Shown: positions 9,940-21,484, counted from the stretch's first letter. The stretch: DNA of 64,000 nucleotides from Blepharisma stoltei (GCA_914767885.1 CAJZBQ010000013.1:682001-746000); one strand, 5' to 3'. The notes: generated from the letters alone by a model not told the origin. Made by a program: numbers and translations.

Positions 9940-12327
9940 TTAATATCTTTTTTTCGCAGCATTTTCGAGTTTTTGAGTTTCAACTCCAAGTTCTTTATAA
10001 ACAGCTTTGAGCAATCTAGCCGACTCTTTCCAGCATTTTTTAAGCTCTTTGTTTGCTTTTATTAAATCTCTAATTTCTTTTTCTTTGATTTCCAATTCCA
10101 CCTTCAACTGCTTTACTTCATCACTATTTACTTTTTCGGGTGATGGCTTTGTTTCTCCAATGCTTTTCCTTTCTGATTTTAATTTTGCTGCAAGTTCTTC
10201 TCTTTCTCTTTGCAGCTCGTTTAACGCTTCTTCAGTTTGTGTGATCATTTGGGTGATTTTTGTGTTATTTTCACTTTTTATTCTATCTAAAGTGTCGCGA
10301 TGACGGTTTTCAATGATCTTTATCGTATCAGCTTTGTCTTTTAAAATTTCTTTAATTCTTTCATCTTTATCAATCAGCTTCAGAGTCAGAGCATTTTTTT
10401 CACTCTTTAGAGCAATAGTTTCCTTTTCGAGTTCTGTACATTTTACTTGGCAATCTTGATTTTCCAACTGGCTTTGTTTGGTTAAGAGCTGTATTTCTTC
10501 ATTTGTTATCTTTGCTCTGTCTTCGTATTCGCTTACTTTAGCAATTGACAATTTCTCATTTAGTGACAATTCTCGTATTTTGATTTCTTTATCTTTAATA
10601 ATATTTTGCATTACGATGGTTTCTTCTCTGCATTCTATGTATTTTTTATAGCTTAATTCTTTTTCTTCATGAAGCCTTGTGATTTCTTGCAATAAATGCT
10701 CCTTATTTTCTTTTAGGCTGTCTAATTCATTTTGCAGCTTTTCTACTTTGAATTTTATATTTTGGCTGCTAATAGCATTAAGCACATTTATTTGCTCTGT
10801 CAGCTCTTCATTTTGTGCAGTTAAAGTTTTTATGTTATCATTTGCAAAAAACATTTTTAAGCTATGCTCCTCATTGAGCATTAAAAAGCTTTCCTCAAAA
10901 CTTATGCATTTTTCTTTGAGCTTTTCACATTTTTCTTGCAAATCACTTAAATGCTTATTAAAAACTTCATAATAGTCAGCAGTTGGGGCTGATATAGAAA
11001 AGCGCTTGCTTTCTTTGCGTTGATGTTCTACTTTGTTTGGCTCTTCAAAATAGTATTCAGAAGGGACTCTGTTTATTGAAGAAAAGCTTTCATCACTTAC
11101 GACCGAGCTGCATTCGAGTTTTTTCTCATATTCTAATTCTTGGATCCTTATTTCGCTGAACTGAAGCTTATCTAATGATTCCTGGGCATGCTTTATCACT
11201 TGTTTTAGCTGCTTTTCTTTATTCTCTAATGCGAAATTAAGGCTACCATTCCTGGCCTTTTCATGCTCCAGCTGCTCTTTGTAATGCATCATTGACTTTC
11301 GTATAGAATTTATTTCTTCAACCTCTTTTTCAAGCTTGTACACTTTATCATTCAAAATATGGTTTTGCCTTTTGATTTCTGTATTTTCTCCTTGCAAAGT
11401 ATTATATTTTTCGAATTTTATTTTATATTGATCCAACAATTTCTCTAATTCTTTCATCTTGCACACGCTTGAATGTGCCATGTCTAGTTCATCCCTCAGC
11501 ACAGAGTTTTTTTTCTCGTACTCTCTGATGACTTCATTTATTTTTTGCTGCATAACCATCAATTTTTCATCTTTTTCACTTATTTTTTGATCAAATTCAA
11601 TAGTAAAGTATTCTGGTGAGCAAGTGCCAGATGGAGATTTTCTTCGATAAATTTCAGTCTCAAATTCAGTGTTTTTCATTAATAGCTCATCCCTCTCTGT
11701 TATAATTTTTGTATTTTGGTCTGTAAGCTCTAGAATTCTCTCTTGCATTTCTTGGATCCTGTGGGCCATTTTTCGCTTATCGTCTCTAAGCTGAGCAATT
11801 TCTTTGTCTTTGTTAGAACAATTGGAAGGGGAAAAACCACCAAAATCTTCCCCTATAGCTTTTTTTATGAAAAGCATAAGGATTATTTGGTGTTTTTCTT
11901 CAAGCTGCATAATTGGATGTATGAAAGTTTCTTTCATAGGGCAGTTTATAATAGCAAATACAATAACTTCCATTAGATTGATCATATCGATAAAATCCGC
12001 TGTCCTAGCGATATTGGCGAGCTCTATTGATTCAATTTTTTCGTTTTGGATATGAAGTTCTTGGTCTAAATAGAGCTCAATTGCTTTTTTAAGCCTTCTT
12101 AAGTTTGCAAGCTTTAGTGCTCAGTTATTGTGCGCATCTAGAGTTATGCATTCTAAATCAAAATAATCAGGGGATCTAAATGGACTTTACACTTTAGACA
12201 TTAATTCATAGAGTAGAATTCCATCTGAAAAATCTGAAAGTCTTTCGCATTTTTTGCTTAAATTTAAAAGGTTCAGCTATATTATTCTTACTCATTGAAC
12301 CAAGCTATCAGAGACTTGATCATCCAT
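9940..12327 (-). CDS. HOOK-family cytoskeletal linker protein
   Basis: The N-terminal 160 residues form the calponin-like HOOK domain: SLVQWLNLLNL, FSDGILLYELMSKVSPDYFD, NNWALKLANLRRLKKAIE, and a helix before PIMQLEEKHQIILMLFIKKA. The long track of heptads that follows to the C-terminus is a coiled coil. HOOK proteins link cargo such as endosomes to dynein on microtubules. The N-terminal exons require two 15-nt introns, at 12277-12291 and 12176-12190, and TGA as Trp (Q-W at the first junction, NNW). Total length is about 785 aa, close to the family size. The start is the ATG at 12325-12327 because the domain begins immediately after it. Confidence 0.85.
12176..12190 (-). other. 15-nt intron in the HOOK gene
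   Basis: On the minus strand the sequence is GTAAAGTCCATTTAG. Removing it joins SKV to SPDYFD and avoids a TAA in frame. Confidence 0.85.
12277..12291 (-). other. 15-nt intron in the HOOK gene
   Basis: On the minus strand the sequence is GTAAGAATAATATAG, directly after a TGA(Trp) codon. Removing it joins SLVQW to LNLLNL and removes an in-frame TAG. Confidence 0.85.
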
Positions 12328-12551
12328 TTTAAATTATTTGGATATTAAATTCGCTTGTATAGACTATTTATTATAAAGACGACTCTATATATTCGTACTA
12401 TCAACAAATATATAAGAATAAGGCCAAAAATAAGCATTAAATAATTAGTTTTTTATTTTTATTGTAAATTAGATAAAAGTTCAGTTTAGAATTGCTAACC
12501 TATAATATGAGTCCATATTTTCTTATAATTTCAAGCTCTTATAACTAAAAA

Positions 12552-13094
12552 ATGTCAAACGAGCTTCTCAATCCTTGGGTATTCTGGTTCTTCTCAGTCC
12601 CTAAATGTACAAATAAAGACTGGGCTTTGTGCTATGAGCAGTCATTAGTCCCGCTTTGCGAAATCAAATCAATCGAAGAATTTTTCAACGCCTACTGTTA
12701 TCTTGAACGCGCAAGCGCATTAGCTAGAAATTGAAACTTATGCTTATTCAGACAAGGAAAAAAACCAATGTGAGAGTCATCCCCTGACGGAGGCTGCTGG
12801 ATTTTAAGAACCCAAAAATGGGAAAATGAGTCTGACTCTTATTGGGAGAGGCTACTTATAGAGTGCATTCGTGGAGGGTTTCCAGATGAAGTTGATGGAA
12901 TAGTGGCTTCTTCTAAGCCAAATGAGGTGTATATTCAAATTTGGATGAGCAACGCACACAATTCACAAACTAAAATAGCTGAGAGCATCAAAAATTGTTT
13001 AGGACTCAGCTCAGCACATATGCTGCTGAAATACCATAAAGAGAGTATGATAGACATGTCAACCTTTAAGAACGCTAAACTTGTCAAAGTGTAA
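12552..13094 (+). CDS. translation initiation factor eIF4E
   Basis: The 180-aa product is recognised from the cap-binding fold: NPWVFWFFSVP at the start, IKSIEEFFNAYCYL, FRQGKKPMWESS with the cap-stacking Trp, GGCWILR, YWERLLIECIRGGF and EVYIQIWMSNA. Three of the conserved tryptophans are written as TGA or TGG, with TGA at the N-W-N and PMWE positions, a direct confirmation of UGA=Trp. eIF4E binds the mRNA 5' cap and recruits eIF4G. The start ATG lies a few codons ahead of the first Trp, shorter than animal eIF4E N-termini. The gene is compactly placed, 30 bp before the next start. Confidence 0.9.
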
Positions 13095-13124
13095 TTAATT
13101 GATTTTTCAAAAAATTTAATAAAA

Positions 13125-15171
13125 ATGAACTCAAGTCGAGGGACTCAAAGTCCTATTAATATATCCCGAAGCTCAGTTGCTGAGTCTATAAACAGCTCAC
13201 GATCGTTAATTAATAGCTTAATATCTCAATCTCCTCCACATTCAAGAACTCATCAGTCTAATTCTTCGCATATTTTCACAATCCCTTACACCTTAACTAA
13301 AACTTTTACCTCAAATTCCCTTAGCCCATCAGTATTAAACGTCAATCCAAACAATGATGATTTGCCTAGCATTAAAGAAGAGCAATCTATAATTGCTGAT
13401 CAATTTCAACGCCCTCATCATTCTAAGAGGAATAATCAGTTACCTCAGCTCAATTCTGTCAGAAGTATGCCAAATTTTCATACAGAAAGATATGAAGATA
13501 TTACTATCCCTATGAGAATTCTATATGGAATTGTAGAAATTTATGGGGTTGGGTTTAGTTTGTCAAGTAAAACTGGATATGGAAACCCATTGGGGGTTGG
13601 AATTTTTATTACAAAAAATTTGATTTTAACTGCAAATTCAGCAATCCCTGATGAAATTTCAGCATCAAGGTGCTTTTATCTGCTCACCATGAATAAACAG
13701 GAAAAATGCCTATTTGATAGCAGGTCTTTTTTTTATACAAATAGAGGGCTTGATTTTACAATAATCGGGGTTGCGAATAACCGAATAGAAAATTCTGTCA
13801 TAGAAATAAGGGATAATTTCAGCTTAAAAGACGCTGATAATATTATTTATTGAAATGCTGGAGTAGTTACAAAATTAGTTACAGGGATTGATGACTCTAT
13901 TTTTAGCTATATGGCAGGCGGCTATGTCGCACCTGGTATGCCGATTTTTGATTTAAACTGAAAACTGCAAGGAATTCATCATGCTTCTATAGCAGCTTAT
14001 AGATTTAATCAGGGAACAAGAATTGATATGATAATTAAGACACTTTGTAGTGTTAAAAATATCTCCAGCAATTTTGAGCTAAATAAGCTACTTATTGAAT
14101 ACTCAAAGAAATTCCATATGAATTTGAATAGAAATAAGGGAATTTTCGATGAAGGAAAATATATGTATTATTTTAAAGGTGGAAATAGAAATATATATCG
14201 ATATGAAATTCCGACCCAAAAATGATCCCAAGTCAAAGTATCAAACCTCGAGCAGTTTTTGACACAGGAAACTCTTAATTGGAAATTTAATTTGAACAGC
14301 AGATTGGTATATATTCCTGATGGCAGCATTATAGTAATTGGTGGAATTGGCTCTGATGTAAATTCTTCAAAAGCTGATGTATACCATTTTAACACAGATA
14401 ATAATGAACTTTATAGAAGATCATCAATGCTTGAACGAAGAGAAGGCCCAGCTGTTATTTATAGACAGAGATATGTATATGTTGTAGGCGGAAAATATAG
14501 TTACAATACATGTGAAAAATTCTCACTTGATAATGATTCGTGAAGTTATATAGCACCTATGATATATGGACGATTTGAGCCCACAGCAATATTTTTTATT
14601 TTTTATTAAATTTATTTTTTACTTTCAACAATTATTAAAAGTAAAATAATCTACAGCAATAATTGTAGATTCAGAAAAATATTTATACGTTCTTGGAGGC
14701 TATCCTTTAGAATCTTCAGGAAAAAGCGTTGAAAGATACTATTTCGTCGAAGATCGTTGAGAGAAGCTAAATATTGCATTACCTTCTCCTTTAATCCATG
14801 TTGCCTTATTTCCAGTTTCCCTTACAAAATTTGCAATTCTTGGAGGATTAAATTCCAGATCAGTCAGAATTTTTGAAATAATTAAGCCACATTTAGAATA
14901 TGAAGGATCTAGTAGTCAGGATGAAATTTTTAAAGTTTATGACACAGATAGACTCCCAAGCGATATTGAAACTACATTTCCGATGGTTTTTTATAAAGCA
15001 GAAAACAAAGTTTATTTCATAAAATCGACAAATGAAGAGTCTCCTGAAATTTTTAGCTATAATTATAATATCTTTTTAACTGGACCAGTTAATAAACCAC
15101 TTGAACATAGAAGAAGAACGGTTTTCCCGACTATGAGAAAGGCTACACAATTCGCTGTGAAAATGAAATAA
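13125..15171 (+). CDS. trypsin-fold (probably inactive) plus Kelch-repeat fusion protein
   Basis: After a 120-residue Ser-rich N-terminus comes a chymotrypsin-like segment (GNPLGVGIFITKNLILTANSA). Here the usual TAAH catalytic His is replaced (TANS). A possible Asp remains in GLDFTIIGV, and the Ser motif GDSGGP is replaced by APGMPIF. The catalytic triad therefore appears lost. The C-terminal half has Kelch-type blades (IVIGGIGSDV, YVVGGKYSY, YVLGGYP, AILGGLN). TGA encodes Trp at the Y-W-NAG and QKW positions. A 70-bp insertion at 14591-14660 must be removed. The product is likely a protein-binding scaffold; the partners are unknown. It ends in TAA. Confidence 0.7.
14591..14660. mobile_element. 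short IES, 70 bp
   Basis: The direct repeat ACAGCAATA flanks the segment and ends in the TA used for the cut. Removal gives RFEPTAIIVDSEKYLYVLGG and converts the upstream frame (0 modulo 3) exactly into the downstream frame (1 modulo 3). Confidence 0.85.
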
Positions 15172-15337
15172 TTTAATGGAATTTATAAATTTTCTTAAAT
15201 AATATCAAAATATATACTGCTCATTAATTTGCTCTACTTGTCCTTTTTAAATATAAATTTGATTTCAGGTTTTTTACGATTTTTCAAATGATGATTATTA
15301 TCCAGTTCACAATAAAATCGTATACGTTTTTTATAAA

Positions 15338-17114
15338 ATGTGGGGAAGCTTATTTTTCCTAGCTCTTATAAGCTTTGTGGTCTCCTCAATCATAACTTTA
15401 CCACACATTCTAGCACATCTTGCCCATTTCAATAAGCCAGAATTTCAAAATAACATATGCAAAATCTTAATCCTGGTCCTGTTTATTTCCTTATCAAACC
15501 TGACAAACACCTTATCATTTGAAATTCTCAGATTTACCTTTATGCTTATTTCAAGCCTTTATACATGCTACATCGTCTACTGTTTTCTTGAACTCGTCAT
15601 AAAATACACAGGTAGTGAATCAAAGCTTCTGATCAACTTAGAAATGAAAGACCAAGTCAAGTATCCATGGCCTTTATATCATATTTTTGGGAGTTTTAGA
15701 CCGAGCTATAATTTTTTCAATATTGTTAAAGTGGGTCTCTATAGCTCACACACCGATATGGATCTCAATTGCCAACATTTTTAAACATGCCACTTTTAAT
15801 TCACCAAATTGCGCAGAAGCCATTTTACTGCAAAATACCACTTTTCAAGTAGAGATGAGAGAAAAGTTGTTTTAATTTTAAAAATTTCCTTAAATTTATT
15901 TTGTCAATTATTAAAATTAATTAAATTTGTTTCTTTAAATTTACTTTGCTTTCGCTTACACTCTAGATAAATTTTTTAATTGAGTAAGGATTTAATCTTT
16001 GCTAGTCATTACCACCTGACTAACTTTCTTGAATAAATGTCAACCGTCTATGTCATCTTGGCTCACAGAGAAATCCATATAGGTATGCAAGCTATACCAG
16101 TTCATGATTGTAAATTCGGCTTATTTGTTTTTCGCAAATTTTCTTTTGCTAACTTAACTTATATTACTGAGAGTTCCCTGCTGGGTCTTTAAATCCTTAT
16201 TTCTTCGCTGACTTTACTATTCTGCTTGATTTTTAGTTTGTCTGCGACCTTACAGAATCGCTGCTTTCGGAAAAGGACTGGCATTTGCTACCTGGAGTAG
16301 AAGTTTAGTCATCATGCTTCGTGCTAGACATAGCTTACCAGTCAAAAAAATAAAAAAACAAATTTCTGGCCATATTTCAGTAAATGGAAAAACTAATTCC
16401 AGGATGAAAATGCTAGCAATGCGCTGGGAATTTATGTTCCTTTACTCTGCCTTCCATATTTCTCATAAGCCAATAAGCCAAACTTGACATTAAGCTTGGA
16501 CTAGGTAGTACAATGCCAGAATTACTTGCCTAGTTTGGTGTCTCTCTCTTAGCTGGTAAAAACTTATTTAACTGAGATGCCATATTTAATTGTGCAAATT
16601 TTCTACTGTAATAAAGATATTTTGTTTATTGAATCATTTATATATATTTTATTTAGAATGAATATTAATATAAATTATGCTAAATTGGTTTGGTGTATAA
16701 GGAATTGATGAGCAAAATTCATAAATGATTATATCATTTAGTACCATTTATGAATTTTTAGGAATTTCTGCTATTTTTGCTTTGGTTTGCTTTTCATTGC
16801 TTTATAATATTGTTGAAGATCTCATAGAAACCTTTAACGCTCCAGTAAAATTTATATGTATTATCGGGGTCGTTATTTTGCCAGCCCTCCAAAAAAGTGT
16901 TTTTGGGATGTTAAATAGTGAAATCTCCAAAAGTATTGAGGTAATATTGCTTAGTGTAGAAATGATAGCATTTTCTATGCTAAATAGATATGCTTTTAAT
17001 TACGAAGAGTTACAAGACGATCTAAGTCCTATCTTGCAGCCAATAAAGAATTCAATTGTGCAGAATATAAAGTATCTGTTTACTTCAGAAAGCAAAAAGA
17101 GTTCTTTAATATAA
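15338..17114 (+). CDS. TMEM184-like multi-pass membrane protein, interrupted
   Basis: The first part has N-terminal membrane helices, KPEFQNNICKILILV, a CYIVYCFLELVIKYTG segment and KYPWP, which match the TMEM184/organic-solute-transporter-alpha family. The last part (FLGISAIFALVCFSLLYNIVEDL, FNAPVKFICII, ILLSVEMIAFSMLNRYAFNYEE) matches its C-terminal helices. In between, a 0.9-kb insertion (best ends 15826-16731) interrupts it; removal gives AILSFSTIYEF, which fits the family. The frame also changes near 15725 (VKVGL against LKWVSIAHTPIWISI), by an indel or a feature I cannot resolve. Family members are vesicular or plasma-membrane proteins of uncertain transport function. Confidence 0.65.
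15826..16731. mobile_element. 0.9-kb insertion in the TMEM184-like gene
   Basis: The segment has no continuous frame and is partly AT-rich and partly (about 16020-16570) closer to even composition. The TA at 15826 and the TA at 16732 are in the same codon phase and the downstream Met at 16725 is preceded by TAA, so the true exon must join across. No inverted repeats or duplications were recognised at the ends. Confidence 0.5.
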
Positions 17115-17135
17115 GTTTTTGATTCTTAATAATTT

Positions 17136-19798
17136 ATGGCAAAGGTCTTTATTGACAATATAAATACCTATATAGGGCAATCACTTCTTGAAGAGATTTT
17201 AAATCAAGACCCAGTGCCGAATATTTGTGCAACCCTAAATCCTTCGTTTCCTATAGGCTCATATCCAGGGATTTCAATTCTTGAAGTAACTTCCATATAG
17301 CGACATGATAATTTGTCATTTAATGCTGCTTTACTTGAATGCGACATAGTTATCTATGTATTTTTTAATTTTATTTTCATTTAAAGAATTATTTTTTTAT
17401 AAATTTTTTATAGCATTATCTATGATATGCACACAGCAGATCTTAATGAGCTTCAAGACAAAGCCAAAATCATTGATGCTTATCATGCTGCTAAGCCCCG
17501 CACTCTTATTGTAATTTCAAGTGTTATGACATGGGGTGCTACAATTCCTAAACAAGAAGAAATGACACCTGAAGACATTGAAGAGCTGAAAGAGCAGCTT
17601 GGAGAAGACATTACAGAAGAAAATATCCCAAAATTCAAAACTGTGCCATATGAGGAATCTGATTACAAAAAAAGAAAAGCTCCAGAAAAATAAGCTTCTG
17701 ATATTTGTATATTCCATATAAGTAGGCCAAATATCTTGATGCAAAAATTGAATAGCCTACTTTCTTTAGAAATTAAGGTTCTGAGTATTCATCGTTTAGC
17801 TATTTTTCTTAAATTTAGATTATTAATTTTTAAAAACAAATACTAAAAATGGCTAATTTATTTGATAAAAATATACAAAACATGGAAAGGAATTGAAACT
17901 TTAGTCCTTAGCATAGGCATGAATAAGCCTGATCTTAGCATCTATGTAATAGCAAGCGGAATTTTATATGGAAACGGCGAATGGCTCTTAAATTACCACT
18001 TTAGGTCTGCATGGCTCGAAAACCCTGAAGAGCTCCCCTATATCGGCTCAGGTGAAAATTTGGGTTGCATAATATTTGCTCTGCACGTTTTGGTATTGAA
18101 GCATTCTCTAGATAATTTTCCCAAAAAAATCCTTGCTAGTCATTACCAGAAATAGCACTAAATATCTGATAGGAAACAATTTAATCATATATATTTTCTA
18201 TGAAATGTTGCATAAGTAAAAGTGTAGAACAAATGCATGAACCAGAAAATTTCATTCCAATGATCCACGTAAAAGATCTTGCTCGTAGCGTAAAATTTGT
18301 CCTCCAAACAAAGCCGCAAGTGCATTACATTTTTGGTATTGATAACGCTAAATCTCAGCTTCAAAAAGATCTAGTTTCTTCTATATCAAATGGTATTGGA
18401 ACAGGCAAAATTCGTAGTGTCAGCTATGAATCGGTAAAAAACGAAGAATGGAGTGAAGCCTTTTGCCTTAATTGCAAGCTTAAGCCTTCGAAAGTTCTTT
18501 TACCTCCCCAGGAAGGTGAAGAGGAAGAAGAGGAAGAGGATGAAGAAGAGGAAGAAGGTGAAGAAGGCCAAGTGAGATTTAAAAAAGAAAAAAAAATCAA
18601 GCTTGAGTGGCACTGTTTAGAAGGTTTCCATGCCAATGTGCAGAAATTAAATGTCGAATTTAATGAAAATCGAGGACTGAAACCAATAAAAGTTATGGTT
18701 ACCGGCCCACCAGCGTCAGGAAAAAGCCATTTTTCCAAAAAATTGGCAAAATTTTATAACGTGCCGTGGATACATGTCGGGAGTGTAGTCAATGAGTTGA
18801 TAAACATGCCAGGCGAATTCGGAGATGAAGTAAGAAAAGAGCTTGAAGAAATCAAAGAAACAATGCTAGATGAGCTAGAGCAAAATAAAAAAGAAGACGA
18901 AGTGATTGACCCAAATTCTGTAAAACCAAGAATTCCTGATAAAACTTTGATAAAAGGATTTAAACTAATATTGAAAAAAAATCCATGCAGGAATAGGGGC
19001 TATGTGCTTGATGGGTGGCCTAAAAATTATGAACAAACTTGGAAACTTTTTAAGATAAAACCTCCGCCCAAAGAAGGAGAAGAGGAAGAAGAGGAAGATG
19101 AAGAAAATCCTGATGCTTCTAAACTAGTAGTGGATACGTCAATTTATGCTGAATCTCTGATCCTTTTTCAGGGTTCTGATGATTTCTTGATAAATCGTGT
19201 AAAAGCTCTTCCAGAGTCCGCGATTGAAAATACGCATTATACCAATGTTGATATGAATAGGAGGTTAAAGGATTATCGAGTTTCTAATGAAGATCCATCT
19301 GGAAACCTGGCCGTAAAAGATTTTTTTATTGAAAACTCAACTGATATTTTCCCTATAGATTGCAGTACCTCAGAAAACGATACCTTTGAAAGCATGAAAA
19401 TTTATATTGAGAGGTTTGGAAGGCCTTTTAACTATCAAACTCATCAAGAAGAAGCAGAAAATAAAAGAATTAAAGAAATCGAAGAAAATATTGCTGCAAA
19501 GAATAAGAAAAAGGCAGAGCAAGAAAAGCGTGAAGAAGCTTTAGAGATTGACGCTAGAAAAAAAAGAGAAAAGCAAGCTAAAGAAACAGTGGACAAAATG
19601 CATTCAGATGAAAGACAATTATTAGAAGAAAGAGCACAGCCTTTGAAAAACTATTTACTAGATAATTTGCATGAAGTATTAGCCAAAGGACTAATAAAAG
19701 TCTGCAAAAAGGAAAGAGCTGACCCTATTGATTATTTAGCAAAATACCTCTTCAAGCACGGCGACGAAGTTCCCCATCCCGATCCATCTCTTTATTAA
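17136..19798 (+). CDS. adenylate kinase 7-like protein (AK7)
   Basis: The product combines an N-terminal NAD-epimerase-like domain (KVFIDNINTY, ECDIVIYD, PRTLIVISSVMTWG, SIYVIASGILYGNGEW, FIPMIHVKDLA), an acidic linker with long Glu runs, an adenylate kinase domain (Walker A GPPASGKS, RGYVLDGWP), a charged coiled coil, and a C-terminal DPY-30-type helix pair (LKNYLLDNLHEVLAKGLIKVC). This is the AK7 architecture; AK7 keeps adenine nucleotides balanced in motile cilia. A 15-nt intron lies at 17286-17300 and four IESs at 17355-17420, 17691-17731, 17753-17873 and 18070-18212. With all five removed, frame arithmetic is consistent from ATG 17136 to TAA 19798. Confidence 0.9.
17286..17300 (+). other. 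15-nt intron in the AK7 gene
   Basis: The sequence GTAACTTCCATATAG contains an in-frame TAG that disappears on removal, joining GISILE to RHDNLSF. Confidence 0.85.
17355..17420. mobile_element. short IES, 66 bp, in AK7
   Basis: It is flanked by the direct repeat TTATCTATG. Removal between the TA dinucleotides gives ECDIVIYDMHTADLN, the expected beta-strand of the epimerase-like domain. Confidence 0.85.
17691..17731. mobile_element. very short IES, 41 bp, in AK7
   Basis: It begins at the TA of an in-frame TAA and ends at a TA in AAATATCTT. Removal gives YKKRKAPEKYLDAKIE, closely matching the YKKRK...YLDH region of AK7 proteins. Confidence 0.75.
17753..17873. mobile_element. IES, 121 bp, in AK7
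   Basis: It starts at the TA of an in-frame TAG and ends at the TA of TACAAAACATGG. Removal gives AKIEYKTWKGIETL in frame. Confidence 0.75.
18070..18212. mobile_element. IES, 143 bp, in AK7
   Basis: It is flanked by the direct repeat GTTGCATAA. Removal joins SGENLGCI to SKSVEQMHEPENFIPM and sets the frame used to the end of the gene. Confidence 0.8.
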
Positions 19799-19815
19799 CT
19801 TAAAATTAGATAAAA

Positions 19816-20145
19816 ATGAACTCTAGGATTTTTAGATTCTTTTCTCAGTTGAAATTCCCACCGACCTACCCTGAGGACCTTTCAGCCTTCAAAAGGATGG
19901 TTTATTACAGATGTACAAGGGCCGGCATAAAAGAGGTGGAATACATCTTGAAAGAGTGGGCTGACTTAAACTTGGAACAAATGAATAGAGAGCAGCTCAT
20001 CCAATTCCAAGATGAAGTTTTGAATACAGAGACTCCCGAATTACTGAAAATCTTGATGGGACAATCTGAGCATCAAGACAAATTTTATTTGGTAAATTTG
20101 AGAAATTACGTGGAAAGTAAACTTAATTCACAGTCTAATCCATAA
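19816..20145 (+). CDS. succinate dehydrogenase assembly factor 2 (Sdh5/SDHAF2 family)
   Basis: This 109-aa protein has the SDHAF2 fold pattern: RMVYYRCTRAGIKEVEYILKEW, then LNLEQMNREQLIQFQDEVLNTETPELLKILMGQ. The family inserts FAD into the flavoprotein subunit of complex II in the mitochondrial matrix. The N-terminus (NSRIFRFFSQLKFPP) is basic and hydrophobic and suits a short targeting sequence. The length fits the family. It begins 17 bp after the AK7 stop and ends 13 bp before the next start, with no insertion in it. Confidence 0.85.
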   Translation: MNSRIFRFFSQLKFPPTYPEDLSAFKRMVYYRCTRAGIKEVEYILKEWADLNLEQMNREQLIQFQDEVLNTETPELLKILMGQSEHQDKFYLVNLRNYVESKLNSQSNP

Positions 20146-20158
20146 TTTAAGACTTAAT

Positions 20159-21245
20159 ATGAGCTTTTATAACAAATACGTAGGAGGTGGAAAGCAAAGT
20201 AGGCAGCAGATTAATGATATGGATATTTTAGATATTCTAGACCCTGATGCGACTGGATTTATTGATTGTGAAGATATTGTAAAAATTATTTAGAAAGCTT
20301 TGAGAGGAAACTTGCCTGAAAAATTGCAAGATAAAGTTGCCGAAATTTTAAAAAATTTTGTATTCGAATTCAGATCATTTCGAATGCCTTGCGATTTATT
20401 CATGGAATACTACAAACCTGCCTCAAATAGTAGGAAAAAAACTCCTAGAAAAGTATCCTGCACTTTAAATTCGTTAAATTCCACTCGAAAAAGTTTAGAT
20501 TCAAGCTCTGATAATCTGTTCAGAACTACATCCATATACAAAACAAGTATAATGAGCTCTAATGATTCAGTTGGAGCAAGAAGAAGTAGCTTATCGCCTA
20601 ACTCCCCCCCCCCCCCCTCCGTGAGCGAACAAAACCATTAGAAAAATCGCCATTTTTTGACCAAAAACCCACCCTCCGTGAGTGAACAAAAATTTTTTTA
20701 ATAGAAAAAAATTTTAATGGAAAAAAATTTTGATATATAAGTGATAATTAGTATAATGAAATCTAGAGCTAATTCTGTTTAATTTTAAACAAATTGCGTT
20801 TTAAAACATAAAATTTTGCAAATTAAATTAATATTTGCTTCCCAATTTTTGCAAATTAGGATTTTTTTTAAATTTCGAAAAAAATATTTTTTATAAAATT
20901 TATATATAAATTTTTTTTAAAAAAAAAAATTAACCCCCCTCCGTGAGCGAACAAAATTTTTTTGTTCGCTCACGGAGGGGGGGGGGGAGTAAGAAAATTC
21001 GAACATACACTGAGCTATATGAAAAGAAAAAAGAGAATGAAAAGCAAACCTTCCAAAGATCAAGCTTATTATTTGATAAAATTGATCAAAAATTGAACAA
21101 AAACAGATTTTTCTCACAAGGCAGCTTTATTGAAAATAATTCGGTTATTATTCATCATAAGAGTTTTGCAACAAAATTTGCAAATGTTGAAGCTCTTATG
21201 GAGATAAGAAGACAGCATTTAAGATATTCTTCAATGAAATCATAG
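20159..21245 (+). CDS. EF-hand-like protein interrupted by a family A MITE
   Basis: The frame starts at ATG 20159 (MSFYNKYVGGG), contains one EF-hand-like loop (LDPDATGFIDCEDI), then a basic Ser-rich middle and a polar C-terminus with two short helices. A 15-nt intron at 20279-20293 removes an in-frame TAG. A 391-bp MITE at 20599-20989 must be removed to join RRSSLSP to KKIRTYTELYEKKKE. With both gone the frame runs unbroken to TAG 21245, about 225 aa. Only one calcium loop is convincing, so calcium binding is uncertain; no closer family is recognised. Confidence 0.7.
20279..20293 (+). other. 15-nt intron in the EF-hand-like gene
   Basis: The sequence is GTAAAAATTATTTAG. Removal joins DCEDI to KALRGNLPEK and removes a TAG in frame. 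Confidence 0.85.
20599..20989 (+). mobile_element. family A MITE, copy A1 (TA-flanked, 391 bp)
   Basis: The left end is TAACTCCC... with the tip CTCCGTGAGCGAACAAAA. About 75 bp inside comes a second direct tip (CTCCGTGAGTGAAC). The AT-rich core contains TATAAGTGATAATTAGTATA. The right end is a hairpin in which the tip and its reverse complement face each other, ending GGGGGAGTAA. No protein is encoded. Removal leaving one TA restores the host EF-hand gene exactly. Near-identical elements lie at 33388, 48539 and 59209. Confidence 0.9.
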
Positions 21246-21330
21246 TAATTAATATTCGCTTTCGAATAATCATAACTTACACTTTCCATTAGGCTTGATA
21301 TAATTGCTGTTAAAAGCACCAGTTTCAAGC

Positions 21331-21484
21331 TATAGAAATTTCCATAGATGGCACTGTTTGCCCTTGATTTGCCCATGAGGAAAATTTTTTGGTTTGACCA
21401 AACCATATGGTACTGGTCGAATCAAAAAAATTTCCCCAGTGGGCAAATCAAGGGCAAACAGCGCCATCTATGGGAAATTTCTAT
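21331..21484. mobile_element. P-class palindromic element P1
   Basis: Ends are TATAGAAATTTCC and its complement GGAAATTTCTATA. The arms carry the word CATAGATGGC(A/G)CTGTTTGCCC and continue inward with few mismatches, so most of the 154 bp folds on itself around a GGTTTGACC-AAACC centre. It lies between the EF-hand and SWI3-like genes (tail to tail). Confidence 0.8.
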
